Numbered from the stretch's first letter, positions 17,659 to 27,189 are shown. The stretch: DNA of 64,000 nt from Saprospirales bacterium (GCA_016711045.1 JADJTT010000006.1:534802-598801); one strand, 5' to 3'. The notes: generated from the letters alone by a model not told the origin. A program made the numbers and translations.

Positions 17659-18057
17659 TTAGGCCTTGGCCAACAAAATAATCTTCTTTGAAATGATCTT
17701 ATCTTTCTGTTGAATGGTAAGCATTAGCAGGCCTGGTTGGGCATTCTGCAGGTCCACCGGGCGGGGTATTGGTTTCTACATCGTCTAGCGCCAGAATAAT
17801 ATCGCCCGATTGCAGACGGGCTGCTTCTGAATAGCTACATATTCCGCATTGTCCAGCTTAAATTCAGGGATGATGGTCTCCAGGTCCTGGTCGGTGGTGA
17901 TGTTTTTCTTGATCACGGTTTCGGTACCGTCGTCATTAACGATTCTTTGGATGAGCACAATTTTGTTGGGGGTAGATTCCTGTGCGTGTAGCATGAACAG
18001 TCCTGCGATCAGCAAGAACAATGTAGATAGCAAGCGCTGTGCAGATGTGGTTTTCAT
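17659..18057 (-). pseudogene. Short exported protein with PDZ-like C-terminus, broken by two frameshifts
   Basis: The start is ATG 18057, giving a signal peptide (MKTTSAQRLLSTLFLLIAG) ending at HAQ; a longer upstream open frame has no such start. The visible frame runs to a stop at 17785. Conserved-looking sequence continues in a second frame from about 17825 (ARLQSGDIILALDDVETNTP, the GDxI core of PDZ domains) and in a third from about 17762 (VDLQNAQPGLLMLTIQQKDK) to a TAA at 17659-17661. Restored, the protein is about 130 residues with a PDZ-type ligand-binding fold. Two single-base errors are the simplest cause. Function unknown; it lies between the por operon and ygiQ. Confidence 0.6.
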
Positions 18058-18200
18058 TGGGGGTGGATTTGGTGAGTGAAAAGGAAAAATCATTTTGAAG
18101 GACAGGCGGGGAGGGAGGGTGTTGTATGGAAAAATGTTAAAGTGGCAGAATAAAAAAGTGGAAGTAAGTGAATCTATTCCGAAATGTTCTGCGCAGTTAA

Positions 18201-18342
18201 AAAAGATGGCGTCTATCTTCAAAAAGATGGCGTCTATTTTCAAAAAGATGGCGTCTATTTGAGGATAAAAGGCCTAAATTTGAACGAATTGCCGGGAATG
18301 CCGTTGTGTAAAGACGCCATCTTTTTTGAATAGACGCCATCT
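18201..18342. repeat. Direct and inverted repeat cluster in the ygiQ upstream region
   Basis: Three direct copies of aaaagatggcgtctat with a ~20-bp period (18201-18220, 18221-18241, 18242-18261) are followed, after a ~50-bp spacer, by two inverted copies (agacgccatctttttt at 18312-18327 and tagacgccatct at 18331-18342). The spacer contains TAAATTTG (18275-18282), a perfect match to the Bacteroidota -7 box. The 300-bp gap 18058-18358 separates the leftward PDZ-like gene from ygiQ. Confidence 0.9.
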
Positions 18343-18358
18343 CTAAAATTAACGCAGT

Positions 18359-20257
18359 ATGTTCGACGACAGGCCAGTAACGGATTGGCTACCTATTACG
18401 AAAGAAGAAGTGGAATTGCGTGGATGGGACGACCTCGATGTGGTGCTTATCTCAGGAGATGCGTATGTGGACCACCCTGCCTTTGGTTCTGCCGTGATCG
18501 GCCGTATCCTGGAAAGTGAAGGACTCCGGGTAGCGTTGGTGCCCCAGCCTAATTGGCAGGATGACCTGCGGGATTTTAAAAAATTCGGTGCGCCCAGGCT
18601 CTTTTTCGGCGTTACTTCGGGGTGCATGGACTCCATGATCAACCACTATACGGCAAGTAAGCGGAAACGCTCTACCGATGCGTATACCCCCGGAGGACAA
18701 TCCGGCTTCCGGCCCGATTATGCGGTGACCGTCTATACGAAAATCCTCAAGCAACTCTATCCCGATGTACCTGTACTGATAGGTGGAATTGAAGCTTCGC
18801 TTCGGCGGGTGACCCACTACGACTATTGGGCCGATAAACTCTTTCCCAATATCCTGGAAATGAGCGGGGCCGATCTGTTGGTCTACGGCATGGGCGAAAT
18901 GCCCCTGCGCGAGATCATTCGCCTGCTGAAGAAAGGTGTGCCTTTTTCCTCACTCACCACCATACCCCAAACCGGCTTGATGCGCCCTTTTTCCGATCCG
19001 CTGCCGGTGAACAAGAACTGGACGGATATCCAGCTGCATTCGCACGAAGAATGCTTGAAGGACAAGCGCGCCTATGCCGGCAACTTTAAACACGTAGAAC
19101 AGGAGTCGAATAAGGTCCAGGCTCGCCGCATTCTCCAGCGCGTAGGTGACAGCCAACTCCTCATCAATCCGCCTTATCCGCCCATGATGGAGGAGCAGAT
19201 CGATGCTTCCTTCGACCTGCCCTATACCCGGATGCCGCACCCGAAATACAAAAAGCGCGGCTCCGTTCCGGCTTACGAAATGATCCGCTTTTCGGTAAAT
19301 ATGCATAGGGGATGTTTCGGAGGCTGCAGCTTTTGCACCATATCCGCTCACCAGGGTAAATTTATCGCAAGTCGCTCAGAGGAGTCGATCTTGCGGGAAG
19401 TGGATATCGTGACGAAAATGCCTGACTTCAAAGGCTATATCAGCGATCTGGGCGGACCCTCCGCCAATATGTACCGCATGAAGGGCAAAGTGCAGGAAAT
19501 ATGCGACCGCTGCGTAAGCCCCTCCTGTATTCACCCGGTCATCTGCAGCAACCTGGATACCAGTCATAAGCCGATGACTGAATTATACAAAAAAGTGGAC
19601 GCCCATCCCGATGTGAAAAAAGCCTATGTAGGTAGCGGAATCCGCTACGACCTGCTGGTGGATAGTTACAATAAAAATAACGACGGGAGCCTCGACGAGT
19701 ACATGGAGCAAGTCGTGACCCGCCACGTCTGTGGTCGCCTGAAAGTGGCGCCCGAACATACCTCCGATGCCACCCTGCGCATCATGCGGAAGCCTTCTTT
19801 TAAACACTTCCACGAATTCAAGAAGAAATACGAAAAGATCAATCAAAAACATGGGCTCAACCAGCCGCTGATCCCGTATTTTATCTCCAGTCACCCCGGG
19901 TCTCAAATGGAAGACATGGCCAACCTGGCTGCCGAAACCAAAGACATGGGCTTCAAACTCGAGCAGGTGCAGGATTTTACCCCTACGCCCATGACGGTGG
20001 CCACAGTGATCTACTACTCCGGTCTACACCCCTATACCTTGCAGCCGGTCTATACTCCAAAATCGCCCAAGGATAAAAAGAACCAACACCTGTTCTTCTT
20101 CTGGTACAAACAGGAAAACCACCAGCTCATCCGCCAAAAACTCATAGCCATGGACCGCGCGGACCTCATCCCCAAATTGATCGAGGAGAAAAAGCGGCAC
20201 GAGAAACGGGAGATCGTGAAGGCGAGGCGGAAGCAGGGCGGGAGGAACCGGAAATAG
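18359..20257 (+). CDS. ygiQ: YgiQ-family radical SAM protein
   Basis: The 632-residue product matches the YgiQ/UPF0313 family along its length. It begins with the typical WLPITKEEVELRGWDDLDVV and contains the radical SAM cluster motif C-FGG-C-SF-C (Cys319, 323, 326) in NMHRGCFGGCSFCTIS. The C-terminal part has the family sequences HVCGRLKVAPEHT and LEQVQDFTPTPMT, and the tail is basic. The ATG at 18359 lies just after the repeat cluster. The enzyme is cytoplasmic and cleaves SAM to a 5'-deoxyadenosyl radical; its natural substrate is not established. The gene stands alone and ends at an AT-rich inverted repeat. Confidence 0.93.
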   Translation: MFDDRPVTDWLPITKEEVELRGWDDLDVVLISGDAYVDHPAFGSAVIGRILESEGLRVALVPQPNWQDDLRDFKKFGAPRLFFGVTSGCMDSMINHYTASKRKRSTDAYTPGGQSGFRPDYAVTVYTKILKQLYPDVPVLIGGIEASLRRVTHYDYWADKLFPNILEMSGADLLVYGMGEMPLREIIRLLKKGVPFSSLTTIPQTGLMRPFSDPLPVNKNWTDIQLHSHEECLKDKRAYAGNFKHVEQESNKVQARRILQRVGDSQLLINPPYPPMMEEQIDASFDLPYTRMPHPKYKKRGSVPAYEMIRFSVNMHRGCFGGCSFCTISAHQGKFIASRSEESILREVDIVTKMPDFKGYISDLGGPSANMYRMKGKVQEICDRCVSPSCIHPVICSNLDTSHKPMTELYKKVDAHPDVKKAYVGSGIRYDLLVDSYNKNNDGSLDEYMEQVVTRHVCGRLKVAPEHTSDATLRIMRKPSFKHFHEFKKKYEKINQKHGLNQPLIPYFISSHPGSQMEDMANLAAETKDMGFKLEQVQDFTPTPMTVATVIYYSGLHPYTLQPVYTPKSPKDKKNQHLFFFWYKQENHQLIRQKLIAMDRADLIPKLIEEKKRHEKREIVKARRKQGGRNRK

Positions 20258-20262
20258 TTTTT

Positions 20263-20329
20263 AGTTTTTAATTTTCAGTTTTCAGTTTTGAGGTAGGCCT
20301 TCTTAACTGAAAACTGAAAATTAAAAACT
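20263..20329. repeat. AT-rich inverted repeat between convergent genes
   Basis: Perfect 25-bp arms (20263-20287 and 20305-20329) are made of agtttttaattttcag-type sequence with a 17-nt loop. They lie between the stop of ygiQ (20257) and the stop of the amidohydrolase gene (20335). The same sequence style recurs at 48689-48770 and 58641-58723. It probably acts as a bidirectional transcript end. Confidence 0.93.
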
Positions 20330-20334
20330 GAAGA

Positions 20335-21648
20335 CTATTTCAACAGCTCCAGCAGCGCGGCACTCATCGTCAATACCCCCGTTTTAATCGTCGGTTCCGG
20401 AAGGGGGATGTATTTGGAAGAATGGAGAGAAGGAAGGCCTGTTCCGCTTGCCTTTGCTGTTTCTACTTTTTGAGGATCCACCGATCCGAGCCAATATTGG
20501 AGAATGGGCACGCGGGGCTCCGTACGGCCAAAGCGGCCGAAATCTTCACCTACCATATTTGGCGGCACATCTACCACATTTTCATTTCCAACGGCCGATG
20601 AAAAAGCCTTCCCCACTATTTTGGTGAGGTCGGGATCGTTGTATAGCGCGGGTGTATATTCGTCGCGTACCTTGATAGTGGGGTACATCGCTTCCGGCAG
20701 TCCTGCAGCCATGGCTTCGCCGTTGCAGATGCGGGTCAGCTTTTCAATCATCGCATTGCGCACTTCGTCGGTGTAGGAGCGGAGGGTGAGTTCCATTTTT
20801 ACTTCATCTGGGATCACGTTGCCTTTGGATCCGCCATGGATCGAACCCACCGTGAGCACCCCAGGTTCGCTGGGCGGCAGTTCACGGCTTACTATGGTCT
20901 GGAGTGCCAGAATAATGCGGGCCGAAAGGACCACCGGATCGAGGGTTTGGTGGGGGAGGGCGCCGTGCCCCCCTTTGCCGTGTACCGTGATGTCGACCAT
21001 ATCGACATTTGCCATTGCGTAGCCGGGACAGAGTCCCACCGTTCCGGCAGGCAGGTTGGAATTGACGTGTAGGGCCAATCCATAGTCGGGATGGGGAAAA
21101 CGTTCATATAATCCGTCTTTCAACATCTCTTTGGAACCGCCGCTTCGCTCTTCGGCGGGCTGCCCGATGAAGACAAGGGTGCCGCTCCACTGATCGCGCA
21201 TGGAGGCCATCGCGCGTGCCGTACCTGTCCAGACGGTCATGTGTATATCGTGTCCGCAGGCATGCATCACGCCTACGGTTTTACCCGATTCATCGGTGGC
21301 AGTCACGGTGCTGGCATAGGGAAGTCCGGTTTCCTCCGCAATGGGGAGTGCATCCATATCGGCGCGAATCAGGATGGTGGGGCCTTCGCCGTTTTTCAAG
21401 ACGCCCACCACGCCGTTGCCGCCCACTTTCTCGGTGACCTCATAGCCTGCATGGCGCAGTTCTTCCGCCATGCGTTGGGAGGTATTAAATTCGTAGAAAG
21501 AGAGTTCGGGGTGCGTGTGGCAGTGGATGTACAGGTCATGCAGGTAGGGGTAATCGCTGGCGATTTCGGATTTTAGTGCAGATAGAGGATCCGTTTGAGC
21601 CTGGAGCGTCAAACTGAATGCGCAGAGGAAGAGGAGAATGGGTTTCAT
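20335..21648 (-). CDS. Exported M20-family amidohydrolase (metallopeptidase)
   Basis: The 437-residue product has a signal peptide (MKPILLFLCAFSLTLQAQ). Family motifs are HCHTHPELSFYE, the metal-binding RADMDALP and HACGHDIHM, PAEERSGGSKEML, and a dimerisation domain with GGHGALPHQTLDP. This is the M20D pattern of hippurate, N-acyl-amino-acid or indole-acetyl-amino-acid hydrolases, which release an amino acid from an N-acyl or amide conjugate using two metal ions. The signal peptide is compatible with periplasmic action. Exact substrate is not predictable. It is convergent with ygiQ and stands 90 bp from the DUF3089 gene, which is read in the same direction. Confidence 0.88.
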   Translation of the reverse strand: MKPILLFLCAFSLTLQAQTDPLSALKSEIASDYPYLHDLYIHCHTHPELSFYEFNTSQRMAEELRHAGYEVTEKVGGNGVVGVLKNGEGPTILIRADMDALPIAEETGLPYASTVTATDESGKTVGVMHACGHDIHMTVWTGTARAMASMRDQWSGTLVFIGQPAEERSGGSKEMLKDGLYERFPHPDYGLALHVNSNLPAGTVGLCPGYAMANVDMVDITVHGKGGHGALPHQTLDPVVLSARIILALQTIVSRELPPSEPGVLTVGSIHGGSKGNVIPDEVKMELTLRSYTDEVRNAMIEKLTRICNGEAMAAGLPEAMYPTIKVRDEYTPALYNDPDLTKIVGKAFSSAVGNENVVDVPPNMVGEDFGRFGRTEPRVPILQYWLGSVDPQKVETAKASGTGLPSLHSSKYIPLPEPTIKTGVLTMSAALLELLK

Positions 21649-21738
21649 AAGGAAAGAGACTTAAAGAAAAGAACAAGATAATTCTAGGTCTTTACAAATG
21701 TTGATTTGGCGATCGTGCGTAACGTGAGTTAATAATTT

Positions 21739-22761
21739 TCACCTCCGCCCCAAGAACGCCTCCGTCCTCACCCGTGCATTTTCCCGGATATCCACATAAA
21801 ACAGGTTATAATCCGCGATGTGGTAGTTGCGGCGCCAGAAAAGCGCGCTACCCGGAAATTTGGGTTTGTGTATCCACAACAGTCCGTCGTGCACCTGGGC
21901 GTCCACACGTTGGGGCAGGTAGCCGTCATAAGAGGGTACGACAAGCCCTTGTGAAAAATCCTTTGGGGCAGGGGTGGAGGAGGTATTCCACAGCAGCGGG
22001 TTGGTAGCTAGCACGCCGGAATTGGGTTGGTACCAGGGCGGGAAGTACCCGTATTTGAAACTGCGCCAGGAGCAATAGCAGCCCACTTGCTCGGGCGTTT
22101 CGCAGGGGGGGATTGTCTCAAAATAGCCGGCTTCTACCGGGATACCGACCAGATAGGCCGCTACCAGGCGGGTCTGCAAGGGTTTACCCTCGAAGTAATC
22201 TTTGAGCAGGTGCTTGGCGTGTGTAGTCCCTTGACTATGAGAAGCGATGATAATCGGTCGGCCCTGGTTGTAGTGGTCCATGTAGTATTCAAAGGCCCGC
22301 TTCACATCGGCATATGCCAGGTCGAAAGCCATAAACGCAGAGGCGGAATCCTCATTGGCAAAGTAGCTGTGCAGGTGCGCCTGGCGGTAGCGTGGGGCAT
22401 ACACCCGCGCTGTTTCGTTAAACACACTGGCCTGGTATTGGATGGTACTGTTGTCGGTTCGCTCGTTGAGGTCTGGGTCATCGATAGGGCCGTTCCAGCC
22501 ATTCTCTCCTTTTTTTCCGATATATATGGTGGGATGCAGGAAAAATACATCCACCTCCGCTTCGGCCTGCTTGTTGAGCAGGTCGGGGGCGGGGGTCCAG
22601 TCGGCCTTATCGTCCCTATCCGGCAGTGCGGCCCAGCTGGAGGCCTGGGAATAATCGGGCGCGGAGGGACGGGCTTGTTGGGTGAACGGGGCATTGGGTT
22701 TTACGGCGCAGGAGGCAAAGAGGGCCATACCAAGAAAAAAAAGCAGGAAACGCTGAAACAT
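21739..22761 (-). CDS. DUF3089-family lipoprotein, alpha/beta-hydrolase fold
   Basis: The 340-residue product has a lipoprotein signal (FFLGMALFASCAVKP, lipobox ending FASC at Cys18). DUF3089 features are visible: VDVFFLHPTIYIG, the nucleophile elbow ASHSQGTTHA in an alpha/beta-hydrolase context, and a late CSWRSFKYGYFP segment. It is probably an envelope-anchored esterase- or lipase-like enzyme; the substrate is unknown. It is divergent from the M28 peptidase gene, and the spacer of 125 bp contains the palindrome at 22816-22862. Confidence 0.82.
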   Translation of the reverse strand: MFQRFLLFFLGMALFASCAVKPNAPFTQQARPSAPDYSQASSWAALPDRDDKADWTPAPDLLNKQAEAEVDVFFLHPTIYIGKKGENGWNGPIDDPDLNERTDNSTIQYQASVFNETARVYAPRYRQAHLHSYFANEDSASAFMAFDLAYADVKRAFEYYMDHYNQGRPIIIASHSQGTTHAKHLLKDYFEGKPLQTRLVAAYLVGIPVEAGYFETIPPCETPEQVGCYCSWRSFKYGYFPPWYQPNSGVLATNPLLWNTSSTPAPKDFSQGLVVPSYDGYLPQRVDAQVHDGLLWIHKPKFPGSALFWRRNYHIADYNLFYVDIRENARVRTEAFLGRR

Positions 22762-22815
22762 GACACTTCGGTTTTTAAAGCAACGGGTTATTTTGGGAAA
22801 GGTTATCTTTAATGG

Positions 22816-22862
22816 ATTCTCAAGTGAGATGACGGCCGCCGGCCGTCATCTCACTTGAGAAT
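22816..22862. repeat. Near-perfect palindrome in a divergent promoter region
   Basis: Perfect 22-bp arms (22816-22837 and 22841-22862) surround a 3-nt centre. The centre is GC-rich (gacggccgccggccgtc) and the flanks AT-rich. It lies between two divergent gene starts (22761 and 22887), so it cannot be a 3'-end terminator of either gene. Confidence 0.95.
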
Positions 22863-22886
22863 ACTATAACCAATATTAACGGAAAA

Positions 22887-24644
22887 ATGATGAAACACGG
22901 GTACTTATTATTGCTTTTATTTACCATGGGGGGGCTCCATGCCCAATCCAACATCCAAATCACCAACCCTGAAGCCGAAAATATCCTCCTGGGCAATTTC
23001 GATCCGGCAGATTATGCGTCTGCCTTCCCGGTCGAAGACCCGGCCTGGATTGCCGAAATGATCGCCACCCAAGTTTCGGCCGACTCGGTAAAATCATACC
23101 TGGAAGTAATGGCTTCCTTTGGAAACCGTAACACAGGCTCCGATACGGTGAGTACCACTTCAGGTATCGGCGCCGCCCGGCGCTGGGTGTATGAAAAATT
23201 TAAAGCCAACAGCGAATTTGTATCGGGCCGCCTGATCGTCTCCTATTTGCAATTCGACCAATATGTCTGTGGCATGGGGCAGCACCGGAACATCTTTGCC
23301 ATTCTGCCCGGCCAAGGTCCTCAATATCAGGAAGTGGTGCTGGTCGAAGCCCACCTCGACAGCCGCTGTGAGGATCCGTGCGACATCACCTGCGTGGCAG
23401 AAGGGATGGAAGATAACGGAAGCGGTACCGCCCTGGTACTCGAGCTGGCCCGGGTGATGAGCTTGTACACGTACAATCGCTCCATCGTCTTTTTGGTCAC
23501 CATCGGGGAGGAACAGGGGCTTCTCGGCGCCGATGCATTTGCGGAATACTGCTACACAGAAGGAGTACAACTGAAAGCCGTGCTCAATAACGATATCATC
23601 GGCGGCATCATTTGCGGCCAAACGGCTTCCCCTCCGGGCTGCCCGGGATTAAACGACATCGATAGTATCAACGTGCGGATCTATTCCAAAAACGTATTTG
23701 ATTCCAAGCATAAGCAACTGGCGCGGTTTACCAAACTGGAATATCAGGAAATGCTCCAGCCCTTCATGGCGGTAAAGCCAGTGGTTAACATCATGACTCC
23801 CGAAGACCGCACAGGCCGGAGTGGCGACCATATTCCCTTTCGTCAAAAAGCCTATCCGGCCATCCGTTTCACTTCGGCCAACGAGCATGGCGACGGCAAT
23901 CCAGGTGGCACCTCCACCTATGAAGACCGCCAGCACAGCATGGATGATATCCTCGGAGTGGATACCAATAACGATATGATCCTGGACAGCTTTTTCGTCG
24001 ATTTCAACTACCTCTCCCGCAACGCCATGCTCAACGGCAACGCCCTGGCCATGGCTGCTGCGGGCCCCGTAACGCCGATAAACCTTGAGGTCGAACCCGT
24101 CAACAACGGCTTTGAAGTGTCTTTCGAAGATCCCAATGAATACGGGGTGTACCGCGTCGGCGTGCGCAAATACTGGACCAACGACTGGGATACGGTATAC
24201 ACCATTTACAGCACCCTGGACACGATCTACGGCCTGGCGCCGGATCCGGCAGAAGATTATGCCGTCTCCGTAGCCTCGGTGGATGGAAACGGCGTGGAGA
24301 GTTTATTTTCCGGAGAAAAAGCGATCACTTTTACCACAGGGATCAGGGATATTCCCATCCGGGAAAAAGGAATAGCCTTGCTTCAAAACTACCCGAATCC
24401 CTTCGACGAAGCTACGGTGATCGCCGTGCGGGTAGACCAGTCGATGCCCTATAAAGAGGCCTATATCGCGGTATACAGCATCGAAGGCCGGGAACTGGCA
24501 CGACTGCCCATTGAGCTTCAACCTGGCCTAAACGAAGTGGTTTATGGCTACGAACACCATCAATACGTGCCAGGCACCTACGCCTATAGTTTGGTAGTTG
24601 ATGGCAAGGAAGTGGAGTCGAGGCAGATGGTGTATGCGTATTAA
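22887..24644 (+). CDS. Secreted M28-family metallopeptidase with T9SS type A sorting domain
   Basis: The 585-residue product has a signal peptide (MMKHGYLLLLLFTMGGLHAQ). The M28 zinc aminopeptidase core shows EAHLDSR, MEDNGSGTALVLELAR, TIGEEQGLLGADAF and NNDIIGG in order. A fibronectin-like domain follows at about residues 400-475. The last ~85 residues are a T9SS type A C-terminal sorting domain (LLQNYPNPFDEAT at its start), so the enzyme is expected to cross the outer membrane and be released or anchored at the surface. It would trim N-terminal residues from external peptides. Its TAA overlaps the stop codon of the convergent gene at 24641 by 4 nt. Confidence 0.92.
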   Translation: MMKHGYLLLLLFTMGGLHAQSNIQITNPEAENILLGNFDPADYASAFPVEDPAWIAEMIATQVSADSVKSYLEVMASFGNRNTGSDTVSTTSGIGAARRWVYEKFKANSEFVSGRLIVSYLQFDQYVCGMGQHRNIFAILPGQGPQYQEVVLVEAHLDSRCEDPCDITCVAEGMEDNGSGTALVLELARVMSLYTYNRSIVFLVTIGEEQGLLGADAFAEYCYTEGVQLKAVLNNDIIGGIICGQTASPPGCPGLNDIDSINVRIYSKNVFDSKHKQLARFTKLEYQEMLQPFMAVKPVVNIMTPEDRTGRSGDHIPFRQKAYPAIRFTSANEHGDGNPGGTSTYEDRQHSMDDILGVDTNNDMILDSFFVDFNYLSRNAMLNGNALAMAAAGPVTPINLEVEPVNNGFEVSFEDPNEYGVYRVGVRKYWTNDWDTVYTIYSTLDTIYGLAPDPAEDYAVSVASVDGNGVESLFSGEKAITFTTGIRDIPIREKGIALLQNYPNPFDEATVIAVRVDQSMPYKEAYIAVYSIEGRELARLPIELQPGLNEVVYGYEHHQYVPGTYAYSLVVDGKEVESRQMVYAY

Positions 24645-25165
24645 TCCTTCCCTGCCCCTACAAAATAATCTTCCTTGTCTCTAAAGAGAATATTAAACGT
24701 AGTCATACTCCCGTAGCAGCGGGTGATGTACTGCTGGAGGTTGACCTTGTCTTCGTCGTCCAGTTTTTTGTGGGCGTTGATGTTTTGCTCGAGCACGCGC
24801 ATGCGATCGCGCATCATGACGATCTTGTGGAAAAAGGATTCGATGGGCACCTCTTTGGATTGGTAAGAAGTGTCCTCGGGTTGGAGGATCATGATACCGT
24901 TTTTCCAGCGATCGCCGAGCGGTACCTTTTCGAGGCTGACACCCGCCCATTCGCGCAGAATTTTGGCGAGCGATTTTTCCGCTTCGGTAAAGGTGACGGA
25001 TTCTTCGGTAGGAATAGCTTCGATCACTTCCCATCCTGTATAGGTCTTTCCGATCGTTTTCAGACCGGTCTGAATAAAGCACACGTCATAAGCGGCGGTG
25101 TGGAGGCGAACGATGACCCCATCGCCAAATTCGGGGTGTATAATGCGTGAACCAACTCCCAGCAT
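24641..25165 (-). CDS. Small CarD/Tudor-like domain protein, conserved in Bacteroidota
   Basis: The start is placed at ATG 25165, where a compact protein of 174 residues begins with MLGVGSRIIHPEFGDGVIV; the open frame upstream looks non-coding and would overlap the divergent gene. The N-terminal ~55 residues have the small beta-barrel pattern (G-x-R-V/I-x-H-x-x-F-G-x-G) of CarD/CdnL/UvrD Tudor-like domains, which bind RNA polymerase or nucleic acid. The rest is helical and charged (MMRDRMRVLEQNINAHKK). Function unknown; a transcription- or repair-linked role is only suggested by the N-terminal fold. It is divergent from the sensor kinase at 25313. Confidence 0.6.
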   Translation of the reverse strand: MLGVGSRIIHPEFGDGVIVRLHTAAYDVCFIQTGLKTIGKTYTGWEVIEAIPTEESVTFTEAEKSLAKILREWAGVSLEKVPLGDRWKNGIMILQPEDTSYQSKEVPIESFFHKIVMMRDRMRVLEQNINAHKKLDDEDKVNLQQYITRCYGSMTTFNILFRDKEDYFVGAGKD

Positions 25166-25312
25166 AAGGTATATTTTTTTATGCACTGAAGGAGGGGCTG
25201 CCCTTCTCCAATACATGCGGGTTTGAATGGATGCAAATTTCTGAAAAATTATGGAAAGGGGATGTCCGGTTTTTCCATATCTTAAAGAGATTTTTTGACA
25301 GCACCCCTGCGC

Positions 25313-27189
25313 ATGACGAAAAACCACCTGGTCTGCCTGGTCCTCCAGCTTTGTCTTTTTATCCATCCGGCCATTTACGGACAGGAGGAGGGGAATTTTT
25401 GATATCTGCCAGCGACCTGAAAACCGACAGCCTCTGTTTGTTGGGGTTTGCAGGGCATTACTGTGACTCGACAAACAGGCTTGATTTAACGGAAATACGA
25501 CAGCGGTTGCCCTCTTTCGTGCCTGTTTCGAATTCTGTCGGGAATTATGATTTGCGTTTTTTGCATTGGTTCTTCGTCCGGATAGATAATAGTACTACGG
25601 ATACGCTATTTCGGCAGCTCCATACACATCCTCTTTTTCAGCTCACGATCTACCAGATAGACAGCCGGGGGATACGAACCAAGAACCTGGGGCAGATAAA
25701 CCGCCCTTTCCGTAATTTTTCCGGGTCTTACAATATGGCGGAACTGGAAATCCTACCCGGGGAAGAAAGTCTTTTCTTTATAAAGGCAGACGATCGACCC
25801 TGGGAGACGAAGGGATGGTCGAATGGAATTCAATTGGATCTGCTCACTCCGGAAAAGGGTAAAGAGGCCATTCAGCAGGCTATTCTTAAGGATTTAGATT
25901 TCCGGGTCGCGACGGTTGCCTTCCTGGCAGTCCTGTTCTTTCTGATCGTTTTCACCAGCTTTATGTATGTGCAGAACAAGGAGTCTGTATATATTTATTA
26001 CGCTCTTTATGTGGGGGTGATCTTTATTTTCTACATGGCGCGCCGGTCTTATTTGCTGCATACGCCACTCAGTTATGTAAACGGCTGGATGTTGTATTTA
26101 GAGGCTCTTCTTGGATTGGGGTTTTTCATTGGATACGTTCATTTCATCCGGATATTTTTAGATGTAGATCCGGAAAGAAGTCCGCATTTATACAGGGCAA
26201 TTCGGGGGGCAATCCAGGTGTTGTGGGGGGCGGTTTTTGCGGAGATCCTTGTTTTGCTGATCAGTCCGCTCAGTGAGGCCTTGCTGTTTTCGGAATGGAT
26301 GCGAAATGGACTTTACCTGGCAGGAGGGTGGCTTGTATTTCGGGTATATCAGGAAGGGGGAAAGCTGTCCAAGTTCATCATTTGGGGCACCTTCGCGTTG
26401 GTGACCGGAGGGGTGCTGGTATTTGCCACTGACCAGCTCGCGAAGTATACAGGGATCAACCTCCGATTGCATCCGATATCGTATACGCAGATAGGGGTGT
26501 TGACCGAAACGCTGATCTTTGCGCTGGGTTTGGGTTATCGCACCAGGCTGGTGCGGGAGGAGAAGATGGAAGCCGAGTTGAGGTATTTGAAAGCCCAGAT
26601 GAATCCTCATTTTGTATTCAACAGTTTAAACTCGATCAAGGATCTGATCCAGCGGGGGCAGTTGGAAGAGTCGGAAGCCTATCTGACCAAGTTTGCCAGG
26701 CTGCTTCGCGGGGTACTCAGTTTCAGTGAGCGGACGCGGATCACGGTGGAGGAGGAGTTGGAATTGTGCCAACATTATTTGCGGCTGGAAGCATTGCGCT
26801 TTGATCACCGGTTCCATTTTGAGATCACGGCCGATCCGGAATTAATGGATTACGCCGTGCCACCGTTGATCTTTCAGCCTTTTCTCGAGAATGCCATTTG
26901 GCATGGGCTGTTGCCTCAGACCGGGGAACGCTGGGTGTCGCTGCGCGTATTCCGAAGAGGCGATCAGGTGGTGGGCCAGATTGAAGACAATGGAGTAGGC
27001 CGGGCCCGGGCTGCTGCCTCAGCCGATCCGGAAAAGAAAGGGTCTTTTGGAGTACGCCTGGCCAAGGAACGGTTAAAACGACAATTGCTTCATGCAGAGG
27101 TGCTTTTTTTCGATAAATTCGATAAATTTGGAGCGCCGGAAGGCACTATTGTCGAATTGGCCCTGGGCCACCTAACACCTAGACCTTGA
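25313..27189 (+). CDS. LytS-type sensor histidine kinase with 7TMR-DISM sensor, frameshifted after the signal peptide
   Basis: The main frame gives an extracellular 7TMR-DISM-type domain (residues ending near FRNFSGSYNMAELEIL), seven hydrophobic segments (about 25900-26540) and a His_kinase domain with the phospho-acceptor in AQMNPHFVFNSLNSIKDL and the ATP site (EDNGVG). The N-terminus in that frame is not signal-like. One frame over, ATG 25313 encodes a good signal peptide (MTKNHLVCLVLQLCLFIHPA, then IYGQEEGNF) that stops at the T5 run at 25396-25400. One extra T there would join it to LISASDLKTDS of the main frame. So the true start is probably 25313 with one base missing near 25398. The gene is coupled by a TTGA overlap to its response regulator. 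Confidence 0.85.

Noticed and set aside
17785..18243. 152-residue version of the PDZ-like protein starting at 18243
   Set aside because: Its first 62 residues read through the repeat cluster; the signal peptide begins at 18057.
18201..18342. Considered as a CRISPR array or IS end
   Set aside because: Repeats abut with 20-bp period, there are no unique spacers, and no transposase or cas gene is near.
24641..25474. Long form (277 residues) of the CarD/Tudor-like protein
   Set aside because: The extra N-terminus lacks family features and overlaps the 5' region of the divergent kinase; ATG 25165 gives a compact conserved-looking protein.
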